DNA from: an uncultured Devosia sp.
GTDB lineage: Bacteria; Pseudomonadota; Alphaproteobacteria; Rhizobiales; Devosiaceae
Assembly (NCBI GenBank): GCA_934553185.1
Contig: CAKTFF010000113.1
Coordinates: forward strand, 1 to 6,761
Length of the DNA stretch: 6,761 nucleotides
Direction of reading: 5' to 3'
Under the pieces are notes generated by a model that saw only the letters and a program-made list of their open reading frames with translations, searched no databases and was not told where the DNA came from. Below, piece after piece: positions 1 to 5,794 of the stretch. How positions within the stretch are numbered: position 1 is the stretch's first letter; the number at the start of each line of letters is the position of its first letter. A program made the position numbers and the translations under genes.

Positions 1-1
1 C

Positions 2-373
2 ATCGGAGTTGACGACCTTGATCGGGAGTTCGGCTTCTACCGCAGCCTGTTTGAAATCACCGATGAGGAAATCGGGGCAGGGGAGGATCATGTCGCCTTC
101 TTTTTCCCCAACGGCATCTCCTTTGTTTTGTTTGGCCGCGACCAGATCGCCCAGACCGCCGGCAAGCACGCGCCCGTGCCGGGCACGCCCGGCTTCGTCC
201 TCAGCCACCAGGCCGAAAGCGCCGAAGCCGTCGACGCTATCCTGCGCAAGGTCCTCGTCGCCGGCGGCGCGATCATTACCGAAGGCACCCAAACCGAATG
301 GGGCTATTCCGCCTATTTCGAAGACACCGAAGGCAATGTCTGGGAACTGATGGCGCAGCCAGCACCCAACTAG
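2..373 (+). CDS. VOC-family (glyoxalase/bleomycin-resistance fold) protein, 5' end cut by window
   Basis: The reading frame is open from base 2 to a TAG stop at 371-373, giving 123 residues with the N-terminus outside the window. The visible start (IGVDDLDREFGFYRSLF) is the first beta-strand and helix of a VOC module, and the end (WGYSAYFEDTEGNVWELM) is its last strand. The glutamate of VWELM sits where the family usually has a metal ligand. Only a few residues appear to be missing, since single-module members are about 120-135 aa. VOC proteins include glyoxalase I, ring-cleaving dioxygenases and antibiotic-binding proteins; the sequence does not tell which this is, so no substrate is assigned. 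It is probably cytoplasmic, as no hydrophobic segment is seen. It converges on the HxlR gene, with 135 bp between the two stop codons. The ATG at 128 is internal to the domain and is not the start. Confidence 0.85.
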   Translation: MGVDDLDREFGFYRSLFEITDEEIGAGEDHVAFFFPNGISFVLFGRDQIAQTAGKHAPVPGTPGFVLSHQAESAEAVDAILRKVLVAGGAIITEGTQTEWGYSAYFEDTEGNVWELMAQPAPN

Positions 374-390
374 GGCGCGCGTCGTTGCAG

Positions 391-417
391 TTAGCGCTCC
401 TTGGGCAGCGCAGCTAA
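391..417. terminator. Weak hairpin after the VOC gene
   Basis: GCGCT (394-398) pairs with AGCGC (407-411) around an 8-nt loop. TTA (391-393) can pair with TAA (415-417) below a 3-nt bulge. It lies 18 bp after the VOC stop, between two convergent genes, which is where a bidirectional terminator would be expected. No T-run follows on either strand, so intrinsic termination is only a guess. Confidence 0.25.
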
Positions 418-427
418 ATCGAAGCAG

Positions 428-477
428 CCCTCATGGTGAGCCTGTCGAACCACCCTCATGGTGAGCGTATCGAACCA
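428..477. repeat. Two tandem 25-bp copies of an alphaproteobacterial intergenic repeat
   Basis: Copy 1 (428-452) and copy 2 (453-477) each begin CCCTCATGGTGAG and end TCGAACCA. They are directly adjacent and match at 23 of 25 positions, differing only at CCTGT versus CGTAT in the middle. I recognise this core as a common small dispersed intergenic repeat in alphaproteobacteria; read on the minus strand it gives the familiar spurious peptide VRQAHHE. Just downstream, TGCCC (483-487) and GGGCA (493-497) form a 5-bp hairpin that may belong to the same element. The repeat lies between two convergent genes, so it probably affects mRNA 3' ends rather than promoters. Confidence 0.6.
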
Positions 478-508
478 GGGCGTGCCCAGATAGGGCATCC
501 TATTGCGA

Positions 509-931
509 TTACTTATCCGCATTCCGCTCGGCAAAGGCACGGCGGCTTGCTTCAATCTCTTCCCGATGCTCTGCCGCCCACATCCACACGCCACAAAATG
601 CGCCCCCCAGGCTCCGGCCCATGGGCGTGAGGCTGTAATCGACATGCGGTGGAATAACCGGATGCACCACGCGCTCCACCAGCCCATCCTCTTCCATCTG
701 CCGCAGGGTCTTGGTCAGCATCTTCTGGCTGATCTCCCCCACCTTTCGCCCCACATCGGTGAAGCGCAGCGTGCCATGGTCGTTGAGCGCTTCGAGGATC
801 AGCATGGTCCACTTGTCGGCAACCTTGCCGATGATGTCGCGCACCAGCCCATCGAGCGAAACGTCGATCGGCTCCGGCGCGCCCTCCGTCCAGCGAAAAA
901 TTTGTGGTGCCGAAACCTCCGACATCCTCAT
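509..931 (-). CDS. HxlR-family winged-helix transcriptional regulator
   Basis: This encodes 140 aa from ATG 931, a normal length for the HxlR family of small dimeric DNA-binding regulators. Family hallmarks are visible in order: VADKWTMLILEAL (37-49), the RFTDVGRKVGEISQKMLTKTLRQMEEDGLV recognition region (56-85, usual form RF.EL.r.i.gIs.kmLt..Lr.Le.dGlv), and the wing HVDYSLTPMGRSL (96-108). The stop is TAA at 509-511. An in-frame GTG at 961 would add 10 residues. I prefer ATG 931, which has GGAG 4 nt upstream (936-939); ATG 925 is also possible, with the same GGAG 10 nt away. The N-terminal cysteine common in redox-sensing members is absent, and the only cysteine is Cys113. The gene is divergent from an SDR gene across 96 bp that holds an HxlR-type inverted repeat, so it probably represses itself and the SDR. 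Confidence 0.9.
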   Translation of the reverse strand: MRMSEVSAPQIFRWTEGAPEPIDVSLDGLVRDIIGKVADKWTMLILEALNDHGTLRFTDVGRKVGEISQKMLTKTLRQMEEDGLVERVVHPVIPPHVDYSLTPMGRSLGGAFCGVWMWAAEHREEIEASRRAFAERNADK

Positions 932-972
932 TACTCTCCGTTTGGTGTGTATGTCCCTCACGGGCGCCTACT

Positions 973-987
973 TACTTGAGGAAAGTA
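973..987. promoter_or_regulatory. Probable HxlR-type operator, TACTT-N5-AAGTA
   Basis: TACTT (973-977) and AAGTA (983-987) form a perfect inverted repeat around GAGGA. Written as TACT-N7-AGTA it matches, as I recall, the consensus bound by the HxlR-family regulators YodB and CatR of Bacillus. It lies about 40 bp upstream of both start codons and overlaps any plausible SDR -35 region, so binding would block transcription. A second TACTT overlaps at 969-973. That the adjacent HxlR protein binds here is inference. Confidence 0.5.
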
Positions 988-996
988 TGCAGCCTA

Positions 997-1011
997 TGTG
1001 TCGGCAACACA
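997..1011. repeat. Second inverted repeat in the divergent promoter, TGTGT-N5-ACACA
   Basis: TGTGT (997-1001) and ACACA (1007-1011) are perfect inverted arms around CGGCA. Its centre is 24 bp from that of the TACTT repeat. It lies between the proposed SDR -10 box and the ribosome-binding site, so it could be a second operator or a small hairpin in the mRNA leader. The arms are short and chance is possible. Confidence 0.3.
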
Positions 1012-1027
1012 ACCACGGAGCAGACAT

Positions 1028-1777
1028 ATGCAGACCACAGGCAATACCATTCTCGTCACCGGCGGTGGCTCGGGTATCGGGCGCGGCATGGCCGAAGCCT
1101 TCCACCACCTAGGCAACCAGGTGATCATCACCGGTCGTCGGCAAGCCGCACTTGATGAGGTCACCAGGGCCAACCCAGGCATGGCAGCCTATACGCTCGA
1201 CATCACCGATCCGGCGGCCATCAGCGCTTTCGCCGCGCGTGTCGTCGCCGATCATCCCGCGCTCAATGCGGTGCTCAACAATGCCGGTATCATGGTTCCC
1301 GAAGATATCGTCGGCGGCGATTACCTCCAAACAGCCGAGGATACCGTCGCTACAAATCTCCTGGGGCCCATCAGGCTGACCTCAGCGCTGCTGCCGCACC
1401 TTCTGGCCCAGCCAAGCGCCACGGTTCTCACCGTGTCTTCGGGCCTTGCCTTCGTCACCATGGCTGCAACGCCAACCTACAGCGCCACCAAAGCGGCCAT
1501 TCACGCCTATTCACAGGCGCTGCGGCACCAGTTGCGCAACACCACCATATTGGTGATCGAAATCGCCCCGCCCTATGTGCAGACAACGCTTATGGGTGAC
1601 CATCAGGCCAGCGATCCGCATGCCATGCCTCTCGATGAATTCTTGAACGAAACAATGGACCTGCTCGCGGGCGATCCCGCAAACGGCGAAGTGCTGGTCC
1701 ACCGTGTTCATCCGCTCCGCTTCGCCGAGCGCACGGGCAATGGCGAAGCCATGTTCAACATGCTCAATCCCCGCTGA
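1028..1777 (+). CDS. Short-chain dehydrogenase/reductase, DltE-like (COG3967 type)
   Basis: This encodes a 249-aa classical SDR, an NAD(P)-dependent oxidoreductase with a Rossmann fold, probably cytoplasmic. Visible motifs are the cofactor loop TGGGSGIG (11-18), the acidic D58 in LDIT, NNAG (84-87), the active-site asparagine N110, the catalytic serine in TVSSG (135-139), and Y151/K155 in YSATK. The opening MQTTGNTILVTGG and the stretches LLGPIRLTSALLPHLL and SSGLAFV resemble the DltE group. That name comes from teichoic-acid operons, which do not apply to a Gram-negative host, so the substrate is unknown. R37-R38 after the second strand (ITGRR) favour NADPH, by inference. An in-frame ATG at 998 would add 10 residues, but ATG 1028 has GGAG 7 nt upstream and matches the family's usual start. 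It is divergent from, and probably controlled by, the HxlR regulator. Confidence 0.92.
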   Translation: MQTTGNTILVTGGGSGIGRGMAEAFHHLGNQVIITGRRQAALDEVTRANPGMAAYTLDITDPAAISAFAARVVADHPALNAVLNNAGIMVPEDIVGGDYLQTAEDTVATNLLGPIRLTSALLPHLLAQPSATVLTVSSGLAFVTMAATPTYSATKAAIHAYSQALRHQLRNTTILVIEIAPPYVQTTLMGDHQASDPHAMPLDEFLNETMDLLAGDPANGEVLVHRVHPLRFAERTGNGEAMFNMLNPR

Positions 1778-1793
1778 TCGCAGGCTGAGGCTA

Positions 1794-1814
1794 GGGGCGG
1801 CTAGAAACCGCCTC
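1794..1814. terminator. Hairpin between two convergent genes
   Basis: GGGGCGG (1794-1800) pairs with CCGCCTC (1808-1814), with one G-T pair, around the 7-nt loop CTAGAAA. It sits 16 bp after the SDR stop and overlaps the last codons of the convergent 520-aa gene, so it could end transcription from both sides. There is no T-run on either strand, so the assignment is tentative. Confidence 0.3.
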
Positions 1815-3363
1815 CCGTCTTGAAGCCGCCACCACCGCCGCCACCACTCTTTGGCGGGCTGATCGAACCGCTGCGGGGACGGGAAAAGCCGCCTCCAATG
1901 CCACCGCCCCAGCCGCCGCCAAAGCCACCCCCACCCGGGCGGCCACGTGGCTTGCTGCCGCCCCCAAAGCTTGAATCAGGCCAGTTGAACGTGCTGCCGC
2001 CACCCTGACGCCAAGGTGAATTGCCAGAAGACCGGCCATTATTGGGCAAGCCGAGCCCGCCGCCCCAATCGGTGGAGCCATTGCTCCAGTTCTGTGAGCG
2101 CCGCCAATGGTCCCAGTAAGACGCAGCTGAAATGCCTCCGCGCAGGAAGTCGTTGAGCACGTCGCTCACCAGCTTTTCGTCCCGGAAGCTCGAGCGCGGA
2201 TCATCGAACCGCTGCTTTTTGAACTCCCACTGGATGTCCTCGAGCTCCCGGCGCCGCGCCGTCAGGGTTTTGAGGCGCTCGGTCTGCTCGCGCGCTTCGC
2301 CCTCTTCGTCGTTGGCGCGCGCCCTTGCATCGTCGATCTGGGCAACGATCGTGTCGTCCTGCCCCGTGCGGGTCAGCCGTGCTTCAGCCAGAAGCGTCTG
2401 GAGGTCTTCCCGGCCCAGGGCTTTGGCAAGTTCGGCCAATGCCCCCTCAAAGGCTGGGTTGCCCCCTTGCGACATCTCTCCCAGCGTCCGCGCCACCGCG
2501 TCGCGCCGATCCTCTGCCTGGGTAATCCCATCATCCAGAGCATCGATGCGCGCCTGTGCCGCCGCAATCGCGTCGCGCAGCGGCTTGCCGCCGGCATTGT
2601 CGATCGCGGTGGTTTCGAGCTGGTCGAGTTCCGCTTCCGCCAGCCGCGCATTTTCGATCTGCCGCTCCGCATGCTCGCGCAAGCGCAAGGGCAATTCGTT
2701 GAGCATGGCAAAGTTCGGCCGCGCCTTGCCGAAGCCGACAAGATTGGCCACCAACCCGTCGAAATAACGCACGAGGTTGGAGCCTTTGTAGGCCGAGGTG
2801 CCGTAGCCGTTGTCCCAAAGGTAGCTGAACAGCGGATCGTCGCGATAAGGCTTGCCCTTTTGGTCGCGATCGGTTTCCGCCTGTTCTGTTTTCCGCATGG
2901 ACTGTTCGGCAATCTCCGCCAGTTCGGCCGCCTTGCGCTTTTGCTCGCTCAAGGCCGGGTCTGCGGTGAGCACGGGTCCAAGCCGCGCCGCAAGCGCCTG
3001 CAGCTCAGCCTGCTGCCGCCCATAATGAGCCAGCGCTTCGCTCCGCTCTGCGGTCAGCCGCGCCAAGGCCGCGTCAGCTTCGGCAATCTCGGCTTCGCTT
3101 CTGCTCAGGTCGCGCGCATGCGCCTTGAACATGTCCCGCGCACGGGTCTCGGCACTTGAAATGGTCCCATCGAGCTCGCTTTGCACGGCCGGATCAAGCC
3201 GCAGCTGCGCCAGCTGGCGAAACAGCTCGGCTTCGTTTTCGCGCATCTTGCCCAGCTTTTCAGCCGAACGCGCCAGGCGGCGGGAGATCTCCTCCTCCTC
3301 GCGGCGGATGTCGCGCATGGCCTCGTCAAGGCTCGCCAGCGCTTGGGGTCCGGGAATGCTCAT
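1801..3363 (-). CDS. Coiled-coil protein with glycine-rich C-terminal tail, function unknown
   Basis: This is 520 aa, the last gene of a three-gene minus-strand operon. I cannot assign a function. Residues ~10-165 are charged, heptad-like helix (for example RREEEEISRRLARSAEKL), followed by a less helical, aromatic-rich block at ~169-222 (YRDDPLFSYLWDNGYGTSAY) that may be the conserved core. Further coiled coils lie at ~225-300 and ~335-385. A motif KLVSDVLNDFLRGG follows near 397-410. The tail from ~425 to the end is rich in Gly, Ser, Trp and Phe, with runs such as GGGGFGGGWGGGIGGGF, and ends GGGF. There is no signal peptide or membrane segment. ATG 3363 lies 4 nt after the upstream stop, with only a weak AAGG that overlaps that stop, so translation is probably coupled. 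Low-complexity tails like this often mediate assembly or surface binding; that is inference here. Confidence 0.8.
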   Translation of the reverse strand: MSIPGPQALASLDEAMRDIRREEEEISRRLARSAEKLGKMRENEAELFRQLAQLRLDPAVQSELDGTISSAETRARDMFKAHARDLSRSEAEIAEADAALARLTAERSEALAHYGRQQAELQALAARLGPVLTADPALSEQKRKAAELAEIAEQSMRKTEQAETDRDQKGKPYRDDPLFSYLWDNGYGTSAYKGSNLVRYFDGLVANLVGFGKARPNFAMLNELPLRLREHAERQIENARLAEAELDQLETTAIDNAGGKPLRDAIAAAQARIDALDDGITQAEDRRDAVARTLGEMSQGGNPAFEGALAELAKALGREDLQTLLAEARLTRTGQDDTIVAQIDDARARANDEEGEAREQTERLKTLTARRRELEDIQWEFKKQRFDDPRSSFRDEKLVSDVLNDFLRGGISAASYWDHWRRSQNWSNGSTDWGGGLGLPNNGRSSGNSPWRQGGGSTFNWPDSSFGGGSKPRGRPGGGGFGGGWGGGIGGGFSRPRSGSISPPKSGGGGGGGFKTGGGF

Positions 3364-3367
3364 CGCC

Positions 3368-4306
3368 TTACCACCGCGTCACCGCGCCGCCCAAAACCGG
3401 CACGCTGTATTCGATATCGAGAAAGCCGTCGCTCTTGCGGCCCACTTCGTTGTTCTGGATGATGCCGTCATTCTGCTTGTCGGCGGCAATGCTGTCGTAA
3501 ACCCGCTCGGGCACCCGCAGGCCCCAGCGCGAAACCACTTCGCTCTGGCCTGTTTCCTCGCTGAGGATCGGCAGGCTCAGCGCCTCGCCCTCGGCATTGA
3601 TGGCCTCCACCACAATGTAATAATTAGTGGCATCGGTGTTGACCTCAGGGATGCGCCAGAAGCCCGACTGCGCCCCGTTTTGGTTGACCACGCGCAGCGT
3701 ATATTGCTGCCGCAACTGGTCGCGCAGCGCCGTCAGCCCCGCAACGGTCTCCTCGGCACCAGCACGATCGCCCTCCGCTGCAAGAGAATGACCGCGGCTG
3801 CGCAGAGCCTCGGCCTGCAACACGGCCTGCTGCACCTTGGTTTCCTCAAAGATGGTCTGGTACAGCGCATCCATCCGCGCCGGCAGGCCCTCGGTGAGCT
3901 CCAGCTGCGCCGTTTGGGCAAGCCCGTTCTGATAGGGCTGCCAAACCCCGAAATAGCCAACGCCCAGCGCCAGTGCCCCCACGGCCGCCGCCAGCACCGG
4001 CTTGCCCCAGCTTTTGCGGCCCACATAAAGCCGCGCCAAGGTCCGGGCAAAGCCGGGCTTGGGTGGATCATAAACAAAGCGCTGTTCGTTCAGCGCCGCC
4101 ACGCCTTCACGAAGGATATGGTCGGGCACTTCGATGCCCTGCTGGTGGTAGATGTCACGCAGCTTTTCGATCAGTTGCTGCTCGCGCGACACCCCGGCAA
4201 GCTCGCGTGTGGCCAGGTCCTGCCGGTGGCGCAGCGTATCCACCACATCCATCGCCAGCATGACCTCGTCGAGGGGCGCCGCTTCTTTCGCTGGGACGTC
4301 ACTCAT
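3368..4306 (-). CDS. Single-pass membrane protein, DUF6384-like
   Basis: This is 312 aa, the middle gene of the operon. The N-terminal ~95 residues are helical and charged (LDEVMLAMDVVDTLRHRQD, then LIEKLRDIYHQQGIEVPDHI and EGVAALNEQRFVYDPPKPGF). From memory this matches the family named DUF6384; I could not check it. One hydrophobic segment at ~103-122 (PVLAAAVGALALGVGYFGVW) follows basic residues (RKSWGK), which predicts a cytoplasmic N-terminus and a periplasmic C-terminus. The C-terminal part begins helical and then becomes strand-rich (FWRIPEVNTDATNYYIVVEA; GFLDIEYSVPVLGGAVTRW). No catalytic motif is seen. It starts 29 bp after the 408-aa gene. The start ATG 4306 has only weak Shine-Dalgarno matches (GGTGAG and AGG). 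It may anchor its two soluble neighbours at the inner membrane; this is inference. Confidence 0.8.
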   Translation of the reverse strand: MSDVPAKEAAPLDEVMLAMDVVDTLRHRQDLATRELAGVSREQQLIEKLRDIYHQQGIEVPDHILREGVAALNEQRFVYDPPKPGFARTLARLYVGRKSWGKPVLAAAVGALALGVGYFGVWQPYQNGLAQTAQLELTEGLPARMDALYQTIFEETKVQQAVLQAEALRSRGHSLAAEGDRAGAEETVAGLTALRDQLRQQYTLRVVNQNGAQSGFWRIPEVNTDATNYYIVVEAINAEGEALSLPILSEETGQSEVVSRWGLRVPERVYDSIAADKQNDGIIQNNEVGRKSDGFLDIEYSVPVLGGAVTRW

Positions 4307-4335
4307 TGCCTGCGCTCACCCGGGTTCTCGAAACC

Positions 4336-5562
4336 TCAGTTCCGCGTTTCGAGCAGCAGCGCGTTGCCATCGGCAGCCAAGGCCGCCAGCCGGCGCTTGC
4401 CGTCTTCCACCGCATCGCGGATTTCCGCCGAGTTGCGGGTGGAAGCAACGCGCATCTCGTTGATGATCGTGCGGCTCTTTTCCTGAAAGTTGATCACCGA
4501 ATCCACCAACGTCTTGACCGCATCGGCCCGCACGGTCGGGCCATAGCCGGCGCGCACCGCTTCCTCGCCCACCCGGTTGCCGATCTCGCCCAGGGTTTCG
4601 AGCGACTTGCTGACCCCTTCCTTCATGGCATTGAGCGTTTCGGTGGATTCATGCAGCCCGAACATGCCCGTGAACGACGCCGACAGCGCCGTCAGCACGG
4701 TCTCGTTGGTGGAAAAAAACGAGATCGACTGCTGATACACCCGCTCCTTGGCATTGGTGGTCTGCATCAGCCGCGCCATCACCACTTCCGACGTGTTGTA
4801 GGAAATGGTGAGATTGTCCGAGAGGTCCTTGGCGATCTGGTACCGCTTTTCCTCGTTCTGCATGTCGCGCAGCTTTTCGTCGCGCTCCATCTCTAGCCGC
4901 GCCCGGTCCGCCGGAACGGTGCCGGCATAGCCCGCCACAGCAGCCGACGCGGCCTGGAGGATGTTCTTTTGTTCTTCCAGCCGCCCTTCGGCGGTGTGCA
5001 GCACTTCAAGCGCCATCACTTCGGACTGCTTGAGCGCACTGCGGAAATCCCGATAGGCTTCGAGGATCACCTGTTCGCGGTCGATCTGGTCCTTGGTGTC
5101 ACGCGTGACATCGAGATAGGTGCTGCGAATGGCATTGAACCGTGTGGCGATGTCCCCGCGGCTCACCTTCATCCACACATTGGAAACGCGCTCCATCATG
5201 TCGATGCGGTTGTCGGAAAGCTGATCGACCATGCCCTTGGCATCGTCGCGGATGGAATCGAACCCTTTGGTGATATCCTCGTAGCGCTCGCCGATCTTCA
5301 TGGCGGCGATCTGCTCGCGCACCACTTCGTTGAAGGCGCTCGCTTGGCTCAGCGTCCGCCCGATCAGCACCACCCGGGTCTCGTCGAGCTCGGTGATTTG
5401 GCTCAGAAGACCCGTGATCGGCTGCTCGCCCTGCTGGTCCGGCCAGATGCCAAGATCGCGCATGGCGTTGACCGCCCGGTCCAGGTATTGCAGCGGCTTG
5501 GGCGTCGCTGCTTCAGCCTGCAGCGGCTGGGTCAAAGGTGCGGTTGTCACGTCATTGGCCAT
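4336..5562 (-). CDS. Helical protein with TelA-like architecture, function unknown
   Basis: This is 408 aa, the first gene of the operon, and almost entirely helical with no signal peptide or membrane segment. Its layout resembles the TelA (toxic anion resistance) family: an N-terminal LLSQITELDETRVVLIGRTL block (~52-71), a central charged helical region, a Thr/Ser-rich segment (SISFFSTNETVLTALSAS), and a C-terminal TLVDSVINFQEKSRTIINEM helix where TelA has a similar glutamine/arginine-rich helix. The match is by eye and by pattern, not alignment, so the family call is tentative. TelA proteins are linked to tellurite and envelope-stress resistance and are often paired with a membrane protein, which fits the DUF6384-like neighbour. 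ATG 5562 has GGAG 6 nt upstream (5569-5572), the clearest ribosome-binding site of the operon. TelA-like assignment about 0.45; real gene about 0.95. Confidence 0.8.
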   Translation of the reverse strand: MANDVTTAPLTQPLQAEAATPKPLQYLDRAVNAMRDLGIWPDQQGEQPITGLLSQITELDETRVVLIGRTLSQASAFNEVVREQIAAMKIGERYEDITKGFDSIRDDAKGMVDQLSDNRIDMMERVSNVWMKVSRGDIATRFNAIRSTYLDVTRDTKDQIDREQVILEAYRDFRSALKQSEVMALEVLHTAEGRLEEQKNILQAASAAVAGYAGTVPADRARLEMERDEKLRDMQNEEKRYQIAKDLSDNLTISYNTSEVVMARLMQTTNAKERVYQQSISFFSTNETVLTALSASFTGMFGLHESTETLNAMKEGVSKSLETLGEIGNRVGEEAVRAGYGPTVRADAVKTLVDSVINFQEKSRTIINEMRVASTRNSAEIRDAVEDGKRRLAALAADGNALLLETRN

Positions 5563-5700
5563 CGGTCGCTCCGAACTTCGCCCTGCGGCGGAATGCGCTT
5601 TTGCGCGCTATAGATCGCTGCTGCCCGCCTCGCTGACAATTGCAACAGCGAGCGACCGCAACTATTTAGACCATATTGGTGCGAAAAAGCCGCACGTAAA
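5563..5700 (-). promoter_or_regulatory. Leader and probable promoter region of the three-gene operon
   Basis: Read on the minus strand this holds a candidate -35 TTGTCA (5635-5640) and a TATAGC (5608-5613) whose spacing of 21 is too long to be convincing, plus an AT-rich patch around 5661-5680 with ACCA-TAT-TGGT (5670-5680). The GGAG for the 408-aa gene is at 5569-5572. A 9-bp inverted repeat (5563-5571 with 5650-5658) could pair the ribosome-binding site with upstream leader. No promoter can be fixed from sequence alone. Confidence 0.3.
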
Positions 5701-5716
5701 GAGGAGGGGCTAAAGC

Positions 5717-5794
5717 ATGTTGGCCACAACGATCACGGCGCTGCAAAGCCCTGTTTTGCTGAAGCTTTTGCCTGGCCTGAGGGAGCTTCGCTGA
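5717..5794 (+). CDS. Possible 25-codon ORF overlapping the start of the citG fragment
   Basis: ATG 5717 is preceded by AGGAGG (5702-5707) at 9-nt spacing, the strongest Shine-Dalgarno on this side. The ORF encodes 25 residues ending LLKLLPGLRELR, and its TGA stop (5792-5794) overlaps the ATG of the citG fragment (5794-5796) as TGATG, typical of translational coupling. I do not recognise the peptide. It may be a leader peptide, the start of a gene cut at the junction, or part of the lost citG N-terminus read in the wrong frame: TITALQ followed by PCFAEAFAWPEG in the citG frame (from 5749) would look like CitG. Confidence 0.3.
   Translation: MLATTITALQSPVLLKLLPGLRELR

Larger units (their letters stand above)
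932..1027. promoter_or_regulatory. Divergent promoter region between the HxlR and SDR genes
   Basis: This 96-bp region must hold the promoters of both genes. For the SDR gene, TATGTG (995-1000) could be a -10 box, with TTACTT (972-977) a poor -35 at 17-bp spacing. I see no convincing sigma-70 boxes for the HxlR gene. A ribosome-binding site GGAG (1017-1020) lies 7 nt before the SDR start at 1028. Two perfect 5-N5-5 inverted repeats sit in the region and are listed separately. Confidence 0.5.

Noticed and set aside
9..350. Plus-strand open frame of 113 codons at the left edge
   Set aside because: It is out of frame with the VOC domain, which has clear family motifs; the Ser/Pro/Arg-rich peptide is a shadow.
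428..477. Possible CRISPR repeats
   Set aside because: There are only two units and no spacer between them; they match a known type of dispersed intergenic repeat.
503..979. Plus-strand open frame of 158 codons over the HxlR gene
   Set aside because: It is antisense to a clearly identified HxlR regulator and has no family resemblance.
2132..2767. Plus-strand open frame of 211 codons
   Set aside because: It is opposite the 520-aa coiled-coil gene; its Ser/Arg-rich composition reflects the mirror of Glu/Ala-rich helix codons.
3125..4486. Long plus-strand open frame of 453 codons
   Set aside because: It lies antisense across the 520-aa, 312-aa and 408-aa minus-strand genes. Its peptide is Arg/Ser/Ala-rich with no domain pattern, as expected in GC-rich DNA opposite real genes.
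4969..5613. Plus-strand open frame of 214 codons
   Set aside because: It is antisense to the 408-aa gene, has a His/Leu-rich peptide with no recognisable domain, and has no supporting ribosome-binding site.
5590..5615. GCGC-TTTT-GCGC as a terminator or operator
   Set aside because: The 4-bp arms are common by chance in GC-rich DNA, and it lies within the leader of the operon.
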